Translations under genes and position numbers: made by a program
Origin: Methylocystis bryophila
Lineage (GTDB): Bacteria > Pseudomonadota > Alphaproteobacteria > Rhizobiales > Beijerinckiaceae
Reading direction: 5' to 3'
NCBI RefSeq assembly: GCF_027925445.1
Contig: NZ_AP027149.1
Coordinates: forward strand, 4,042,501-4,106,500
DNA: 64,000 bases
Shown here: positions 26,871-35,033 of the stretch, one piece after another
Position numbering within the stretch: position 1 is the stretch's first letter
Layout: each line of letters begins with the position of its first letter
The notes under the pieces: generated by a model
What the model was told of the DNA's origin: nothing
The model's input: only the letters and a program-made list of their open reading frames with translations
The model's database searches: none

Positions 26871-27661
26871 TGAGCGCGGCGCCCCGTTTTCTCGACGCGC
26901 ATCAGCCGAGCGGCCGCCTGTGGGGCCTCGCGGCGGCGACGGCCCTTGCGCTGCATCTGACCGCCTTCGCGGCGATGACCGTTAAGCTTCGCGAGGACAT
27001 CGACGAAGAGGGCGGCGCGCCCGCCATTGAGCTCGCGCTCGAGCCTTCCGCGCCGCGCGACCAGGAGACGCCCGACGCTCCGCCCGGGCCGGAGACGGAC
27101 GAGTCCGTCGCCGCGACCTCGTCCGTCGCTTCCTCCGAAGCGAAGGAGAGCAAGGAAGAGAAGATCACGCAGACCCAAGCGGAGGATGCGGAGATCACTC
27201 GCGAGGAGAAAGCGCTCAAGCCCAACGAGAACGAGAAGGCGCAGCGCGCGCAGCAAGTCCTCTCCAACGAGTCGCAGGCCTCCGAAGCCACCGCTCCGCC
27301 GAAGTCGGACGCGCAGGCCGTCTCGGAACGGCCGGCCGCGCCTGTCCATGGCGTCGACGCCAAGGCCAATGCGGCCGTGCTGAGCTGGCAAAAACAACTC
27401 GTGGCGCATCTCAACCGCGCCAAGCGATATCCCGCCGGGGGCGCACGCCGCGCGGCCGAGGTCGCGATCTTCTTTTCCATCGATCGCCGCGGCCATGTTC
27501 TCGATTATCGCGTGCAGAAGTCGTCGGGCGAAAGCGTCTTCGACGACGCGGCGCTCGCCATGATGAAACGCGCAGACCCTGTTCCACCGCCGCCGCCGGT
27601 CATAGCCGACGAGGGACTGACCTTCGAGGTCCCGGTGCAATTTCGCACGGGAAAACATTGA
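26870..27661 (+). CDS. tonB: TonB protein, second set
   Basis: A 263-residue protein. The transmembrane anchor is LWGLAAATALALHLTAFAAMTV (about residues 15-37). A long Glu/Lys/Ala-rich periplasmic spacer precedes the TonB C-terminal domain (KQLVAHLNRAKRYPAGGARRAAEVAIFFSIDRRGHVLDYRVQKSSGESVFDDAALAMMKRADPVPPPP). The canonical RYP and SSG motifs are present, unlike the divergent TonB at 5140. It closes the receptor-hydroxylase-exb unit, which looks translationally coupled from the second hydroxylase onward. Confidence 0.93.
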   Translation: MSAAPRFLDAHQPSGRLWGLAAATALALHLTAFAAMTVKLREDIDEEGGAPAIELALEPSAPRDQETPDAPPGPETDESVAATSSVASSEAKESKEEKITQTQAEDAEITREEKALKPNENEKAQRAQQVLSNESQASEATAPPKSDAQAVSERPAAPVHGVDAKANAAVLSWQKQLVAHLNRAKRYPAGGARRAAEVAIFFSIDRRGHVLDYRVQKSSGESVFDDAALAMMKRADPVPPPPPVIADEGLTFEVPVQFRTGKH

Positions 27662-27834
27662 GTAATCGGGTTCGGTGACGCGCGCGAGCTGTCGCCTGAC
27701 CCGATCGAGGCCGCGTCATAGCGCCATATCGCTTCACCCCATCATGATTGGCGCGCCACATACAGCAGAGTTGCGGCTTCACCGATTGCGCCGTACCATG
27801 TTTGCGTGCGCGAAGCGCTTTGGAGAGCATGGCC

Positions 27835-28248
27835 ATGAAAATGTCCAGTCGCCGTTTGTTTCAATTGATCACCGGATTTTTCACGACGCCGCGGGGCGAG
27901 ACGCCAAGCGTCGCAACCAAAGCGCCGCCGCCCGAGGCCGAGCCGCAGAGCGGGGCGCTGTCTATGGCGGCCTTTTTCATGCGGCTTCGGCAAGAAGAGA
28001 CATTGCGCGCGCGCTTTGTGCGCGATCCGCGCGGAGTTTTGCGCGAGCACGGTATCGATCCACCGCCGTTCCAATTGGCGGATCGGCTTGACGAAACGGA
28101 GTTCAAGCACTTGCTCGCGACCTGGACCGCGAGCGCGCTTGCAGCCGTCAACCTCGCGAGATCGGCGACGATGACAAAGTCGCTACCGAATTCATTGACG
28201 GCTTCGAGGGTGCGATTGCCTTTTTCGAAGGCGGGCTTGAGATGCTGA
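27835..28248 (+). CDS. Uncharacterised protein with a Nif11-like helical segment
   Basis: The start is ATG 27835, seven bases behind GGAGAG. The 137-residue product has a basic N-terminus, a proline-rich linker and the segment LSMAAFFMRLRQEETLRARFVRDPRGVLREHGIDPPPF. Its spacing of helix, D-P and HGI recalls Nif11/RiPP-leader and similar small helical domains. The last 40 residues lose this character and may reflect a frameshift, because another frame stays open from about 28090 to 28350. No modification enzyme lies nearby. The RiPP-like resemblance is weak inference. From 28249 to 28640 I see no gene I can support. Confidence 0.45.
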   Translation: MKMSSRRLFQLITGFFTTPRGETPSVATKAPPPEAEPQSGALSMAAFFMRLRQEETLRARFVRDPRGVLREHGIDPPPFQLADRLDETEFKHLLATWTASALAAVNLARSATMTKSLPNSLTASRVRLPFSKAGLRC

Positions 28249-28641
28249 GGATTGCTGAAGCCCGCATCCTCTGCGCCGCTTCAGTCCTGGAAGTCGAGGA
28301 ACGCGAAGCACCCGCGGCCGCTCTTGCGCTTGCGGAGCGCGGCCGATAAACGCCCGCAAAAGCTCGATCACGGTGACGCCTGATCCGGAACCGGCCAGCC
28401 ACAGGGGCGCCTGGCTTTTGGAACGATGCGCGGCCCGCGCCCTGGCCGGGAACGAGGCGGCAATGAGTCTCATGGAGACGTTCGCCAAGAGCGCCGAACG
28501 CCTGGGCGGACAACACATCATCGACGACTATCGCGCCAAGTTGAGGCGCCGCTTCAATTAGGCGCAGCAGGATCCTGTCTTCGCCGAATCAGTCACTTAC
28601 AATGCAAACAAGACGGCGTGTCACCTTCGCCGCCCGCAAAG

Positions 28642-28677
28642 ACGCCGCGACCCCGGATTACGGGCGCGGCGTTTTTT
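28642..28677 (+). terminator. Rho-independent terminator
   Basis: An eight-base stem ACGCCGCG / CGCGGCGT with a 15-base loop is followed by six T. It ends transcripts arriving from the left; the Tyr-rich gene on its right converges on it. Confidence 0.75.
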
Positions 28678-28721
28678 ATCCGCGGGCGCTTCGGCTGGCG
28701 CCGCATCGTTTCTCGGCCCTG

Positions 28722-29045
28722 TTACCAGCCCCAGCCGCCATAGACGGGATAGCCGTAATACCCTGGATATCCGTAGTAGTAGCGCGGTTGACTTGCGGCT
28801 GCGACGCCCGCCGCCATGAGGCCCATCGCCGCGCCTGCGAAGATCGCGCCGCTCGGGTCATAGCCATAACGATAGTAGCGCCTGTGGTAGCGTCGATAAT
28901 GCACATAGTCGACCGGAGCAGGCTGCCGCAGGCTCGCTTGGTCCGCGAGGCTCGCTGGACCGGCGAGAGCCTCGACCGGGGCCCCAAAAACAGCTGTCGC
29001 CACGCACAGCACCCCGCAAAGAGCGGAATTAAATTTCCCACGCAT
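28722..29045 (-). CDS. Small secreted Tyr/Gly-rich protein, paralogue 2
   Basis: The start at 29045 lies behind GGAGGAGG; the longer frame from 29117 lacks such a site. The 107-residue product has a signal peptide (CGVLCVATAVFGAPVEALA), Tyr/Arg-rich repeats, the core YDPSGAIFAGAAMGLMAAG and a YYYGYPGYYGYP..GGWGW tail. It matches the paralogue at 17144 block for block. No function can be assigned. Confidence 0.75.
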   Translation of the reverse strand: MRGKFNSALCGVLCVATAVFGAPVEALAGPASLADQASLRQPAPVDYVHYRRYHRRYYRYGYDPSGAIFAGAAMGLMAAGVAAASQPRYYYGYPGYYGYPVYGGWGW

Positions 29046-29169
29046 TTTGGCGCCTCCTCCGGCTAATGGGGTTCGCGTTACTGCCCGCACACAGTGCCCC
29101 TTTGTGATCCACTGCATCTGTCAACTTCCCGTCGTTTCGAAGGCAAAATCCAGGGCGGCAGCCACGCGC

Positions 29170-29433
29170 CTAGTAGTAGTGCCGCACAGGAGCGGTCGCC
29201 GCTCCAATGACTGCGCCTGTCGCAGCTCCTAGTGCCGAATAGGCCAAGACCGGTGCGGCAAGGCCGCCGGTAGCCACGGTGCCGATTGCCGCACCGCCGA
29301 GGCCGCCAATCACAGCGCCGCCCGCCGCCCGTTCGCCGGGCGTGTAGCAGCCGACAAGCGGCAGCGTAACCATCAGCATCGCGGCGACAAGAAGTGGCTT
29401 TTTCAGCGATCCAGTGAAAGCGAGACTGGTCAT
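29170..29433 (-). CDS. Glycine-zipper lipoprotein
   Basis: An 87-residue protein behind AGGAG. A type II signal peptide has lipobox LVGC (Cys29). The mature part is mostly Gly/Ala zipper (AAGGAVIGGLGGAAIGTVATGG and ATGAVIGAAT) ending in RHYY. Such small lipoproteins resemble Rz-like or osmotically inducible envelope proteins. The role is unknown. Confidence 0.75.
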   Translation of the reverse strand: MTSLAFTGSLKKPLLVAAMLMVTLPLVGCYTPGERAAGGAVIGGLGGAAIGTVATGGLAAPVLAYSALGAATGAVIGAATAPVRHYY

Positions 29434-29549
29434 TGGCGCTCCTATGTTTGTTGTAGTTTCGACCGTCGCAGAGCGGGACCTCGCTTAGGACAAACCAAGC
29501 AGTTTTGCGGGAATGGCACTGGGCGGCGGTTCCTCTACAAACGGTTTAT

Positions 29550-29605
29550 GATACACCATGTATCTCAATGGGCGGTTGGTCAAGCGTTATGATACATCAG
29601 GTATC
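29550..29605. promoter_or_regulatory. Pair of GATAC palindromes 41 bases apart
   Basis: GATACA-CCA-TGTATC lies at 29550-29564 and GATAC-ATCAG-GTATC at 29591-29605. Each is preceded by TTAT, so the two also form a direct repeat. Centre spacing is 41 bases, close to four helical turns. It lies between the divergent lipoprotein gene and the zinc-ribbon frame. Paired operators of this kind often bind a dimeric repressor. No regulator gene is adjacent. Confidence 0.45.
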
Positions 29606-29673
29606 GCGATGAAAGATCGCCGCGCCTCTGGCCTCCGAAATTATCCTTGCCGGCAGAGTGCTTCTCCGCTCGC

Positions 29674-29916
29674 ATGCGCAGCCTCGGCGTGCGCTCAGTC
29701 TTCGCGACCTGCGACTGCGGCCGGGCCGGTGGCGAGCCACTCCGATGCCGTGACGGTCCCCTCCTGCGCTGGCGCCTCCGCTGCTCGAGCTGTGGCGCTC
29801 AGCCCAACGACGTGTGGCCGGACTGGCGCGAGCATCGGGCGTATCGGACTTCGCGCGCTATCTGCGCAAGATGCGCGGTTCTAACCCCGTGGCGAAGGGC
29901 ATGCGTGCGCCGTTAG
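29674..29916 (+). CDS. Possible small zinc-ribbon protein
   Basis: An 80-residue frame reading LGVRSVFATCDCG, then RLRCSSCGAQPNDVWPDWREH. The spacing of CxC and CxxC with the following RPDWRE-like motif matches a family of small zinc-ribbon proteins common in Hyphomicrobiales. The spacer between the cysteine pairs is shorter than I expect, and no ribosome site is visible, so it may be decayed. The frame stays open upstream to a TTG at 29647. Confidence 0.35.
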   Translation: MRSLGVRSVFATCDCGRAGGEPLRCRDGPLLRWRLRCSSCGAQPNDVWPDWREHRAYRTSRAICARCAVLTPWRRACVRR

Positions 29917-29951
29917 CAAGCCCTGTCCTCCAGACAGACAAGACGATGATT

Positions 29952-30386
29952 TTACCTCGAAGGCCCGATATTCGCCGAAGGCCGCTCAACTCCTTGAGGT
30001 GAAGGGGCTGGGGCTGCAGAAGGCGCCGGTGGAGGCGATGCAACGGGTGGCGCAATATGGGCTGTAGGGCTTTCGCTGCTGTCCACCGTTCCCGGATTCG
30101 CGTCCTCCGCCTGGGTTCCCTTAGCGGCGTTTTCGGCCGCAGTGGGAGCCGGCGGGGGGGCGCTCGAGGTCGTCGCGGCGGGTTGCGCCCGTCGAGTCGC
30201 TTCAATTAAGCGAATCTTGGCTTTTTCGGTCTGCGCCCGGAGGGATTGCAGGGCGGAGGCGACCTGCTCCTCGAGCGCTTCGCGTACTTGCACGACCGGT
30301 TCGGTCGGCCCCGTATAGACGCCGAGCGCGAAACAGAACGTCCCGACGAGGAGCAGGGTGACGATCCTGACAAATCTGCGGATCAT
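29952..30386 (-). CDS. Membrane-anchored protein with coiled coil and Pro/Ala-rich tail
   Basis: The ATG at 30386 lies behind AAGGAGG. The 144-residue product has one N-terminal membrane helix (FVRIVTLLLVGTFCFALGVYTG) and an amphipathic coiled-coil stretch (VQVREALEEQVASALQSLRAQTEKAKIRLIEA). A low-complexity Ala/Pro/Ser tail follows. No family is recognised. It lies near the tRNA-Glu gene. Confidence 0.6.
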   Translation of the reverse strand: MIRRFVRIVTLLLVGTFCFALGVYTGPTEPVVQVREALEEQVASALQSLRAQTEKAKIRLIEATRRAQPAATTSSAPPPAPTAAENAAKGTQAEDANPGTVDSSESPTAHIAPPVASPPPAPSAAPAPSPQGVERPSANIGPSR

Positions 30387-30643
30387 TCTGGGCCTCCTTC
30401 GCGACAACAAGCTGTTCGCGACTAAAGGGGACCCTGTTTGTGGGGCGGAAGTTGGGCGCGAGGCTTAACCTCGATGTTCTGGGGGCAGCCTCATCGTTCA
30501 GCGTCGGGCTTGGGGTCGGGAAGGAGGCAAGAGCGTCGCGCTCCGCCGTCAAAATTCGCAGGAGTTCGGGGGCAGCTTTTCCGTAAAATTTCCGTATAGA
30601 GCCCTGGGCCGGCCCGATTTGCAATCTAACGCATTGAAATTTT

Positions 30644-30719
30644 TGGCGCTCCCTAGGGGACTCGAACCCCTGTTTTCGCCGTGAGAGGGCGACGTCCTAG
30701 ACCGCTAGACGAAGGGAGC
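30644..30719 (-). tRNA. tRNA-Glu (anticodon CTC)
   Basis: The minus strand folds as a standard cloverleaf. The acceptor stem is GCTCCCT/AGGGAGC with discriminator G and an encoded CCA. The anticodon stem-loop CGCCC-TCTCA-CGGCG carries CTC, and the T arm is AGGGG-TTCGAGT-CCCCT. The length is 76 bases. The C-U-C anticodon reads GAG. Confidence 0.95.
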
Positions 30720-30927
30720 GGAGGGAGGCTCTATAGCGGCTAGGCCCCGGCGGAGCAAGCACAGAGGCGAAAACGTTTGTCGAGCGATTTTGGGAGCGTC
30801 TGAAGGAGCCGCGAACCCATAGCGAGATTTTCGTTTTCGCGCCGTTGCTTCTGGCGATTGCTGAGCAATATAGGGCCAAAAGAGAGACGCGGCGAAAGCG
30901 CCCAAGGCGCGGCAAGGGAGGAAGCTC

Positions 30928-31281
30928 ATGCAACGACGCCAGTTTATGATCGGCGCGATGGCTCTCGCGTTCAGCCAGGGGATGGCCGTTCCGGTCGCGT
31001 TCGCCGCCGGCGACCATGTCGCCCAGGCCATAGATCAGATCGCCAAGGCGATACCTTACGGAGAGCAGCCGCATCATAGCTCCTCTTTCGTCCAGCACAT
31101 CGACAATGCGATTGATCACGCGGTAATGGCGCAAAGGACGCGCCCGAGCGCGAACGTCAAGCGAGCGATCGCTCTGCTGCGCCGCGCGCGCAGGACGGCC
31201 TATGGGACGCATATGCTGAGCTATTCGCGTCGGGCCGCCCGCTACGCGCAGAAAGCGCTCGCCGACTTGCAAAAGGGCTAG
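30928..31281 (+). CDS. Small exported helical protein with Tat-like signal
   Basis: A 117-residue protein behind GGAGG. An RRQFMIGAMALAFSQG signal is followed by an all-helical mature part (HVAQAIDQIAKAI, HIDNAIDHAVMAQ, NVKRAIALLRRARRTA, YSRRAARYAQKALADL). Repeated short amphipathic helices with histidines recall the SmbP small metal-binding proteins, but the resemblance is by eye only. It lies divergent to tRNA-Glu. Function is unknown. Confidence 0.65.
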   Translation: MQRRQFMIGAMALAFSQGMAVPVAFAAGDHVAQAIDQIAKAIPYGEQPHHSSSFVQHIDNAIDHAVMAQRTRPSANVKRAIALLRRARRTAYGTHMLSYSRRAARYAQKALADLQKG

Positions 31282-31414
31282 CAAGGCCCGCGGGCGAGTT
31301 CTCCAGGAGCGCAATGGCTCGGCTCACGTGCGACTCCCAGGATCCTCGCCATGATGTCGTTGCCCGCTGACGTGGGTTGAAGCCCGTGGCGCGCCGGATG
31401 CGCCGCGGAGCATC

Positions 31415-32065
31415 TCAGTCCAGATGAGCAACCACGACGACACGTTTGATTTCGCCTTTCAGGAAGGCTTGCAGAAAGCTGTTATAGTCCCTGAAGACGA
31501 TGCATCCGTGCGACTCGCCTCCCGACCCGAGCATATAGGTGTGCGCGAGGAACCCGTCCCTCCCAAATTCCGGGGCGTCGCCGATGGGCGTGAGACGCAA
31601 AGCCCGCACGCCATAGAACAGCTCCCCGAGGAGTGAAAGCTGGTAAACATTGGGCGGCGTCGCGCCGCGATTTCGCTGATTCACGTAACGCGGGTTATCG
31701 CGCAGAGCGCCCAGCCCGGAGTGGGCCTCCAGCGTTTTTCCACTCGGCAAATAAACCCTGTGCGCCGCGATGTCGTAAACCGCGGTCCGAGGACCATAGC
31801 GATCCTTCGGGGCCAGCGGGGGCATTTCCGGCAGGACGATCTTCTCGCGGGGCGGCTCCCAGAGACTGACCGGGAAGCGGATAGGCCCAAACAGGCCGAG
31901 CATGACCCCGATCGTGACGACCGGGAGACTAAGAAGAAGGACCGTTTCCGCGACTTTGAAGGCGGGAGCGGCGTCGCGAACGCAAATCCATAGGGCTCCC
32001 GCCAGCAGAACTCCCCCAGAGATCAGCAGGCTGAGGTGCTGCCCATCCATGAGACTCTCCACCAC
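31415..32065 (-). CDS. DUF2778 (L,D-transpeptidase-like, Tlde1-related) membrane protein
   Basis: A 216-residue protein with two or three N-terminal hydrophobic segments. The DUF2778 core follows: EAHSGLGALRDNPRYVNQRNRGATPPNVYQLSL, LFYGVRALRLTPI, FGRDGFLAHTYML, and the catalytic-type motif SGGESHGCIVFRDY with the Cys nucleophile. Related proteins cut or exchange peptidoglycan stem peptides, and some are type VI secretion effectors. No secretion genes or immunity gene are nearby, so a housekeeping envelope role is more likely. The gap 32066-32511 on its right shows no gene. Confidence 0.82.
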   Translation of the reverse strand: MVESLMDGQHLSLLISGGVLLAGALWICVRDAAPAFKVAETVLLLSLPVVTIGVMLGLFGPIRFPVSLWEPPREKIVLPEMPPLAPKDRYGPRTAVYDIAAHRVYLPSGKTLEAHSGLGALRDNPRYVNQRNRGATPPNVYQLSLLGELFYGVRALRLTPIGDAPEFGRDGFLAHTYMLGSGGESHGCIVFRDYNSFLQAFLKGEIKRVVVVAHLD

Positions 32066-32511
32066 GCGTCATGATCTCGGCAAAGCTAGAGCAACCGGCT
32101 CTCCCAGGGAAGCCCAGCAGTTCATTTTTCCTGTAGTGTCTATCGGAAAAAACAGCAGCTGCCGAGCCGGATCCCCGGCATCTCCTCAGTTGGGACACGC
32201 TCTCCCACCAAATCCGCCGCCATCGAAAGCGTCGCCCGCGGATCTGCGTTATGTTTAATTTTATTTATATTTATCAATGTATTATAGACAATCAGCCGCA
32301 CCCTCGGTCGAAGTCGAAATTGCATTCGCCGCGTGGCGCGACGGCTTGGCGTCGAGATACACCCATTTGTCAGTCGTGGCCCGCCGCCTGTTCCGTTTGC
32401 GCTGAAGGAAAGGAGTTTCCTATCCAGAGCGTATATTACGACGAATCGCATCTCCGATGATCATCGGCGTCGCCCCTTTCGCAGCGCGAGCCGCGTCCAA
32501 TCGATTCATCA

Positions 32512-32538
32512 TGTCACAACGGACGCTCCTATCTCGTC
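32512..32538 (+). promoter_or_regulatory. ECF41-type promoter TGTCACA-N16-CGTC
   Basis: TGTCACA (32512-32518), sixteen bases, then CGTC (32535-32538) match the published ECF41 target consensus exactly. It lies 38 bases before the AhpD-like gene that is followed by the ECF41 sigma factor, so the operon is expected to be autoregulated. Confidence 0.8.
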
Positions 32539-32576
32539 TTGGGCAGAGAAACACAATCTTCGAAAGTGAGAGAGCC

Positions 32577-33038
32577 ATGCAGCCCCGCCTGAACCCATAC
32601 GAGATCGCGCCGCAGACCATGCAGCCCATGCTCGACCTCGAAGCTCAAGTGAAGAAGAGCGGACTCGAGCTCGGCCTGATCGAGCTCGTGAAGACGCGCG
32701 CTTCGCAGATCAACGGCTGCGCATACTGCATTCATATGCACACCAGGGACGCCCGAGCGAAGGGCGAAAGTGAGGAGCGTCTTTATCTCCTCGACGCCTG
32801 GCGCGAGTCGCCGCTCTACAGCCCGCGCGAGCGCGCGGCGCTCGCCTGGACGGAAGCGCTGACCCTGGTGTCGCAGACCCACGCGCCGGACGAGGACTAC
32901 GAACAATTGAGCGCGCAGTTTTCGGTCCAGGAGCGGGTCAAGCTCACGCTCCTGATCGCCACCATCAATGCCTGGAACCGGATCGCTATCGGCTTTCGCT
33001 CCCTCCACCCGGTCGGAACCGGCCATGCCGGCGCCTGA
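32577..33038 (+). CDS. AhpD-like / carboxymuconolactone decarboxylase family protein
   Basis: The ATG at 32577 is chosen over 32457 because the latter would place the ECF41 promoter inside the gene. The 153-residue all-helical protein has the peroxidase-like motif GCAYCIHMHTRDA (Cys48, Cys51, His55). Such proteins are alkylhydroperoxidase-like reductants and are one of the three standard partner classes of ECF41 sigma factors. It overlaps the sigma gene by 14 bases. Confidence 0.9.
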   Translation: MQPRLNPYEIAPQTMQPMLDLEAQVKKSGLELGLIELVKTRASQINGCAYCIHMHTRDARAKGESEERLYLLDAWRESPLYSPRERAALAWTEALTLVSQTHAPDEDYEQLSAQFSVQERVKLTLLIATINAWNRIAIGFRSLHPVGTGHAGA

Positions 33039-33954
33039 GCCGACGCCAGCATCCGCAGCCGCCGAGGGGGTCGCGATCGACCCCGCGACCTCCTTCCGCC
33101 CCCTGCGTTCGCGGCTCATGGGGATCGCCTATCGGATGCTCGGCTCCGTCGCTGACGCCGAAGACATCGTCCAGGACGCCTATGTGCGTTGGCACGCGGC
33201 AGAGCGCAGCGAAATCCGCGTTCCGGCCTCCTATCTCGCCCGCGTCGTAACGCGTCTCTGCCTCGATCATTTGAAATCTGCGCGCGTGCGGCGCGAAAGC
33301 TATGTCGGCCCCTGGCTGCCGGAACCGCTGATCGCCTCGCCTGAGCAAGAGGGCGCCGACACGCAGGAGGTGTCGCTCCTGCTCATGCTGGTGTTGGAGC
33401 GGCTGTCGCCGCTGGAGCGCGCGGCTTTCCTCCTGCACGACCTGTTCGACCTTTCCTTCAACGAGATCGCCGAGACGCTCGAGCGCGAAGCGAGCGCATG
33501 CCGCCAGCTTGCGGCGCGCGCCCGCAAGCGCGTCCGCGACACGCGGCCGCGTTTCGCCTTGAACTCTGACGAAGGCCCGCGCATCGCCGACGCCTTCTTC
33601 GAAGCCTCGCGCACCGGCAATGCCGACGCGCTGCGACAACTCCTTGCCGAGGCGGTCGTCGCCTACACCGACGGCGGTGGGCGAAGGCCCGCGGCCCTCA
33701 ACCCAATCCTGGGCCGGGACCGGGTCGCGCGGATGTTCCTCGGCCTTGCGCGAAAATCCGCTTATCTGCAGCCGCCGATCCTGCGCCGCGGTTTCATCAA
33801 CGCGCTGCCGGGGTTCGTCACGGTCGAACGCGGCGGCGTGCTGCAGACGACGGCGCTCCTGATCGAGAACGCGCTTATCGCCAGAATCTACATCGTCCGG
33901 AATCCGGACAAGCTCCGGCATTTATCGACAGGCGAGCCGCTCAGTGGAACGTAG
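33025..33954 (+). CDS. ECF41-family RNA polymerase sigma factor with SnoaL-like C-terminal domain
   Basis: A 309-residue protein. Region sigma2 is LRSRLMGIAYRMLGSVADAEDIVQDAYVRWH (27-57) and sigma4 is LSPLERAAFLLHDLFDLSFNEIAETL (128-152). A SnoaL-like extension regulates sigma activity in place of an anti-sigma factor. All three ECF41 signature motifs are visible: WLPEPL (97-102), DGGGR (216-220) and NPDKL (293-297). The start at 33025 overlaps the AhpD-like gene. Confidence 0.93.
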   Translation: MPAPEPTPASAAAEGVAIDPATSFRPLRSRLMGIAYRMLGSVADAEDIVQDAYVRWHAAERSEIRVPASYLARVVTRLCLDHLKSARVRRESYVGPWLPEPLIASPEQEGADTQEVSLLLMLVLERLSPLERAAFLLHDLFDLSFNEIAETLEREASACRQLAARARKRVRDTRPRFALNSDEGPRIADAFFEASRTGNADALRQLLAEAVVAYTDGGGRRPAALNPILGRDRVARMFLGLARKSAYLQPPILRRGFINALPGFVTVERGGVLQTTALLIENALIARIYIVRNPDKLRHLSTGEPLSGT

Positions 33955-34039
33955 CAAGATTCTCTCACGCGGCGTTCGCCGCGGCCTAACTGTCAGCCCT
34001 TGAGGAGCCGCCATCACCTCGAAGAAAAGGAGCACGCAC

Positions 34040-34486
34040 TTGAAGAGCCGACTCTTGATCGCGACAGCGGCGGCGTTGACGCTGGCGGCCACCGGCGCTC
34101 CCCACGCGGGAGATCATGCCGCCGAGCACGACGCGGCCGTCGACGCGAAGCCAGACTTTGCCGGGCTGATCCCGAATATCCCCGGCAAGTCGCTGAAGAC
34201 CGTGATCGTCAATTATGGCCCTGGCGGCGCCTCCGCCCCCCACCGGCATGCAAGCTCCGCCTTTATTCTCGCCTATGTCCTGGAAGGCGAGGTTCGTAGC
34301 TCCGTGAATGGCGAGCCTCCGCGCATCTTTAGGGCTGGGGAACATTGGACCGAGAATCCCGGCGACGTCCACGGCGTCAGCGAGAATGCGAGCAAGACCA
34401 AGCCGGCTAAGCTGCTCGCGATCTTCGTCCTAGACAGCGACGACAATGATCTCACCAGGCCTGATGTGCAAAGAGAGCCGCCATGA
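34040..34486 (+). CDS. Exported cupin-domain protein
   Basis: The start is TTG 34040, seven bases behind AAAAGGAG. The 148-residue product has a signal peptide (LIATAAALTLAATGAPHAG). A single cupin follows, with GGASAPHRHASSAFILAYVLEGEVRSSVNGE (metal ligands His, His and Glu) and a second motif ending NPGDVHGVSENAS. Small exported cupins bind metals and small molecules. It follows the ECF41 gene by 85 bases, and a TGTCA sequence upstream does not match the full promoter consensus, so membership of that regulon is uncertain. Confidence 0.82.
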   Translation: MKSRLLIATAAALTLAATGAPHAGDHAAEHDAAVDAKPDFAGLIPNIPGKSLKTVIVNYGPGGASAPHRHASSAFILAYVLEGEVRSSVNGEPPRIFRAGEHWTENPGDVHGVSENASKTKPAKLLAIFVLDSDDNDLTRPDVQREPP

Positions 34487-34644
34487 CGCTAGTCGACGGC
34501 TTGTTCGGGGGCGGCCACGCCTATGGCTCTCTTTTCGATCAGGCTGGCCGATCGGAAACATTTGCGCGCGATCTCGCTCATCGCGCGTTTCTCTGCGGCC
34601 TTTCGAGAACTGCTTTGCCACTGTGGCGCAAATGCCACATATGA
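34483..34644 (+). CDS. Possible 53-residue protein coupled to the cupin gene
   Basis: An ATG overlaps the cupin stop (ATGA) and opens 53 codons. The product begins MTLVDGLFGGGHAYGSLFDQ, then has an amphipathic helix (TFARDLAHRAFLCGLSR). No family is recognised. Support is only the overlap and open frame. From 34645 to 34875 there is nothing further. Confidence 0.3.
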   Translation: MTLVDGLFGGGHAYGSLFDQAGRSETFARDLAHRAFLCGLSRTALPLWRKCHI

Positions 34645-34875
34645 TAAGAAATCGTCATTGAGCGAGAGGGAGATCTAGACCGAATTGCAGTGATTTGCGC
34701 CTCGCGGCGTCAGGAGGAGAATGCGCCGCCGCCTCGTTGAAACAATCTGTGGCCGGGCGCGCGCCTCAAACCCAGATCCCTCTATAATATGTTGAATTTA
34801 CTATGTTACGTCCGCACATCGGCTAGGACTCCAACGCCGGCTCTGCACCGAGGGCTGCACAGCCCCGGCGTTTCC

Positions 34876-34904
34876 ATCGGGACTTTTTCCCGATTTTTGC
34901 GGGA
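34876..34904 (+). promoter_or_regulatory. TTTCCCG-N7-CGGGA site overlapping a hairpin, upstream of the TonB receptor
   Basis: TTTCCCG (34886-34892), seven bases, then CGGGA (34900-34904) follow the motif shared with 38724, 53069 and 54867. It overlaps a perfect hairpin ATCGGGA-CTTTT-TCCCGAT followed by five T, which could itself act as a terminator or attenuator. It lies about 130 bases before the receptor ATG. Whether it works as DNA operator or RNA hairpin is open. Confidence 0.5.
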
Positions 34905-35033
34905 ATTACTCCTTTTTCAGCTTCTTTTCGTCCCGTAGAGGCGGGATTAGATGAAGAAGACAAATGAGAATTCTTGAGTAGAAAAACGGGCGCCCTGTCC
35001 GCTTCGGTGACGCGGAGGGTAACGGAGAAACGC

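Noticed and set aside
28089..28350. Toxin (PIN) or reductase fragment in alternative frames
   Set aside because: Short stretches look suggestive on both strands, but no full motif set or start was found.
28373..28561. 62-codon frame ending in HIIDDYRAKLRRRFN
   Set aside because: It has no ribosome site, no recognised family, and poor codon context compared with neighbours. It could be a gene end but cannot be supported.
33991..34017. Second ECF41 promoter before the cupin gene
   Set aside because: TGTCAGC is present, but the bases sixteen further on read TCAC rather than CGTC, so the consensus fails.
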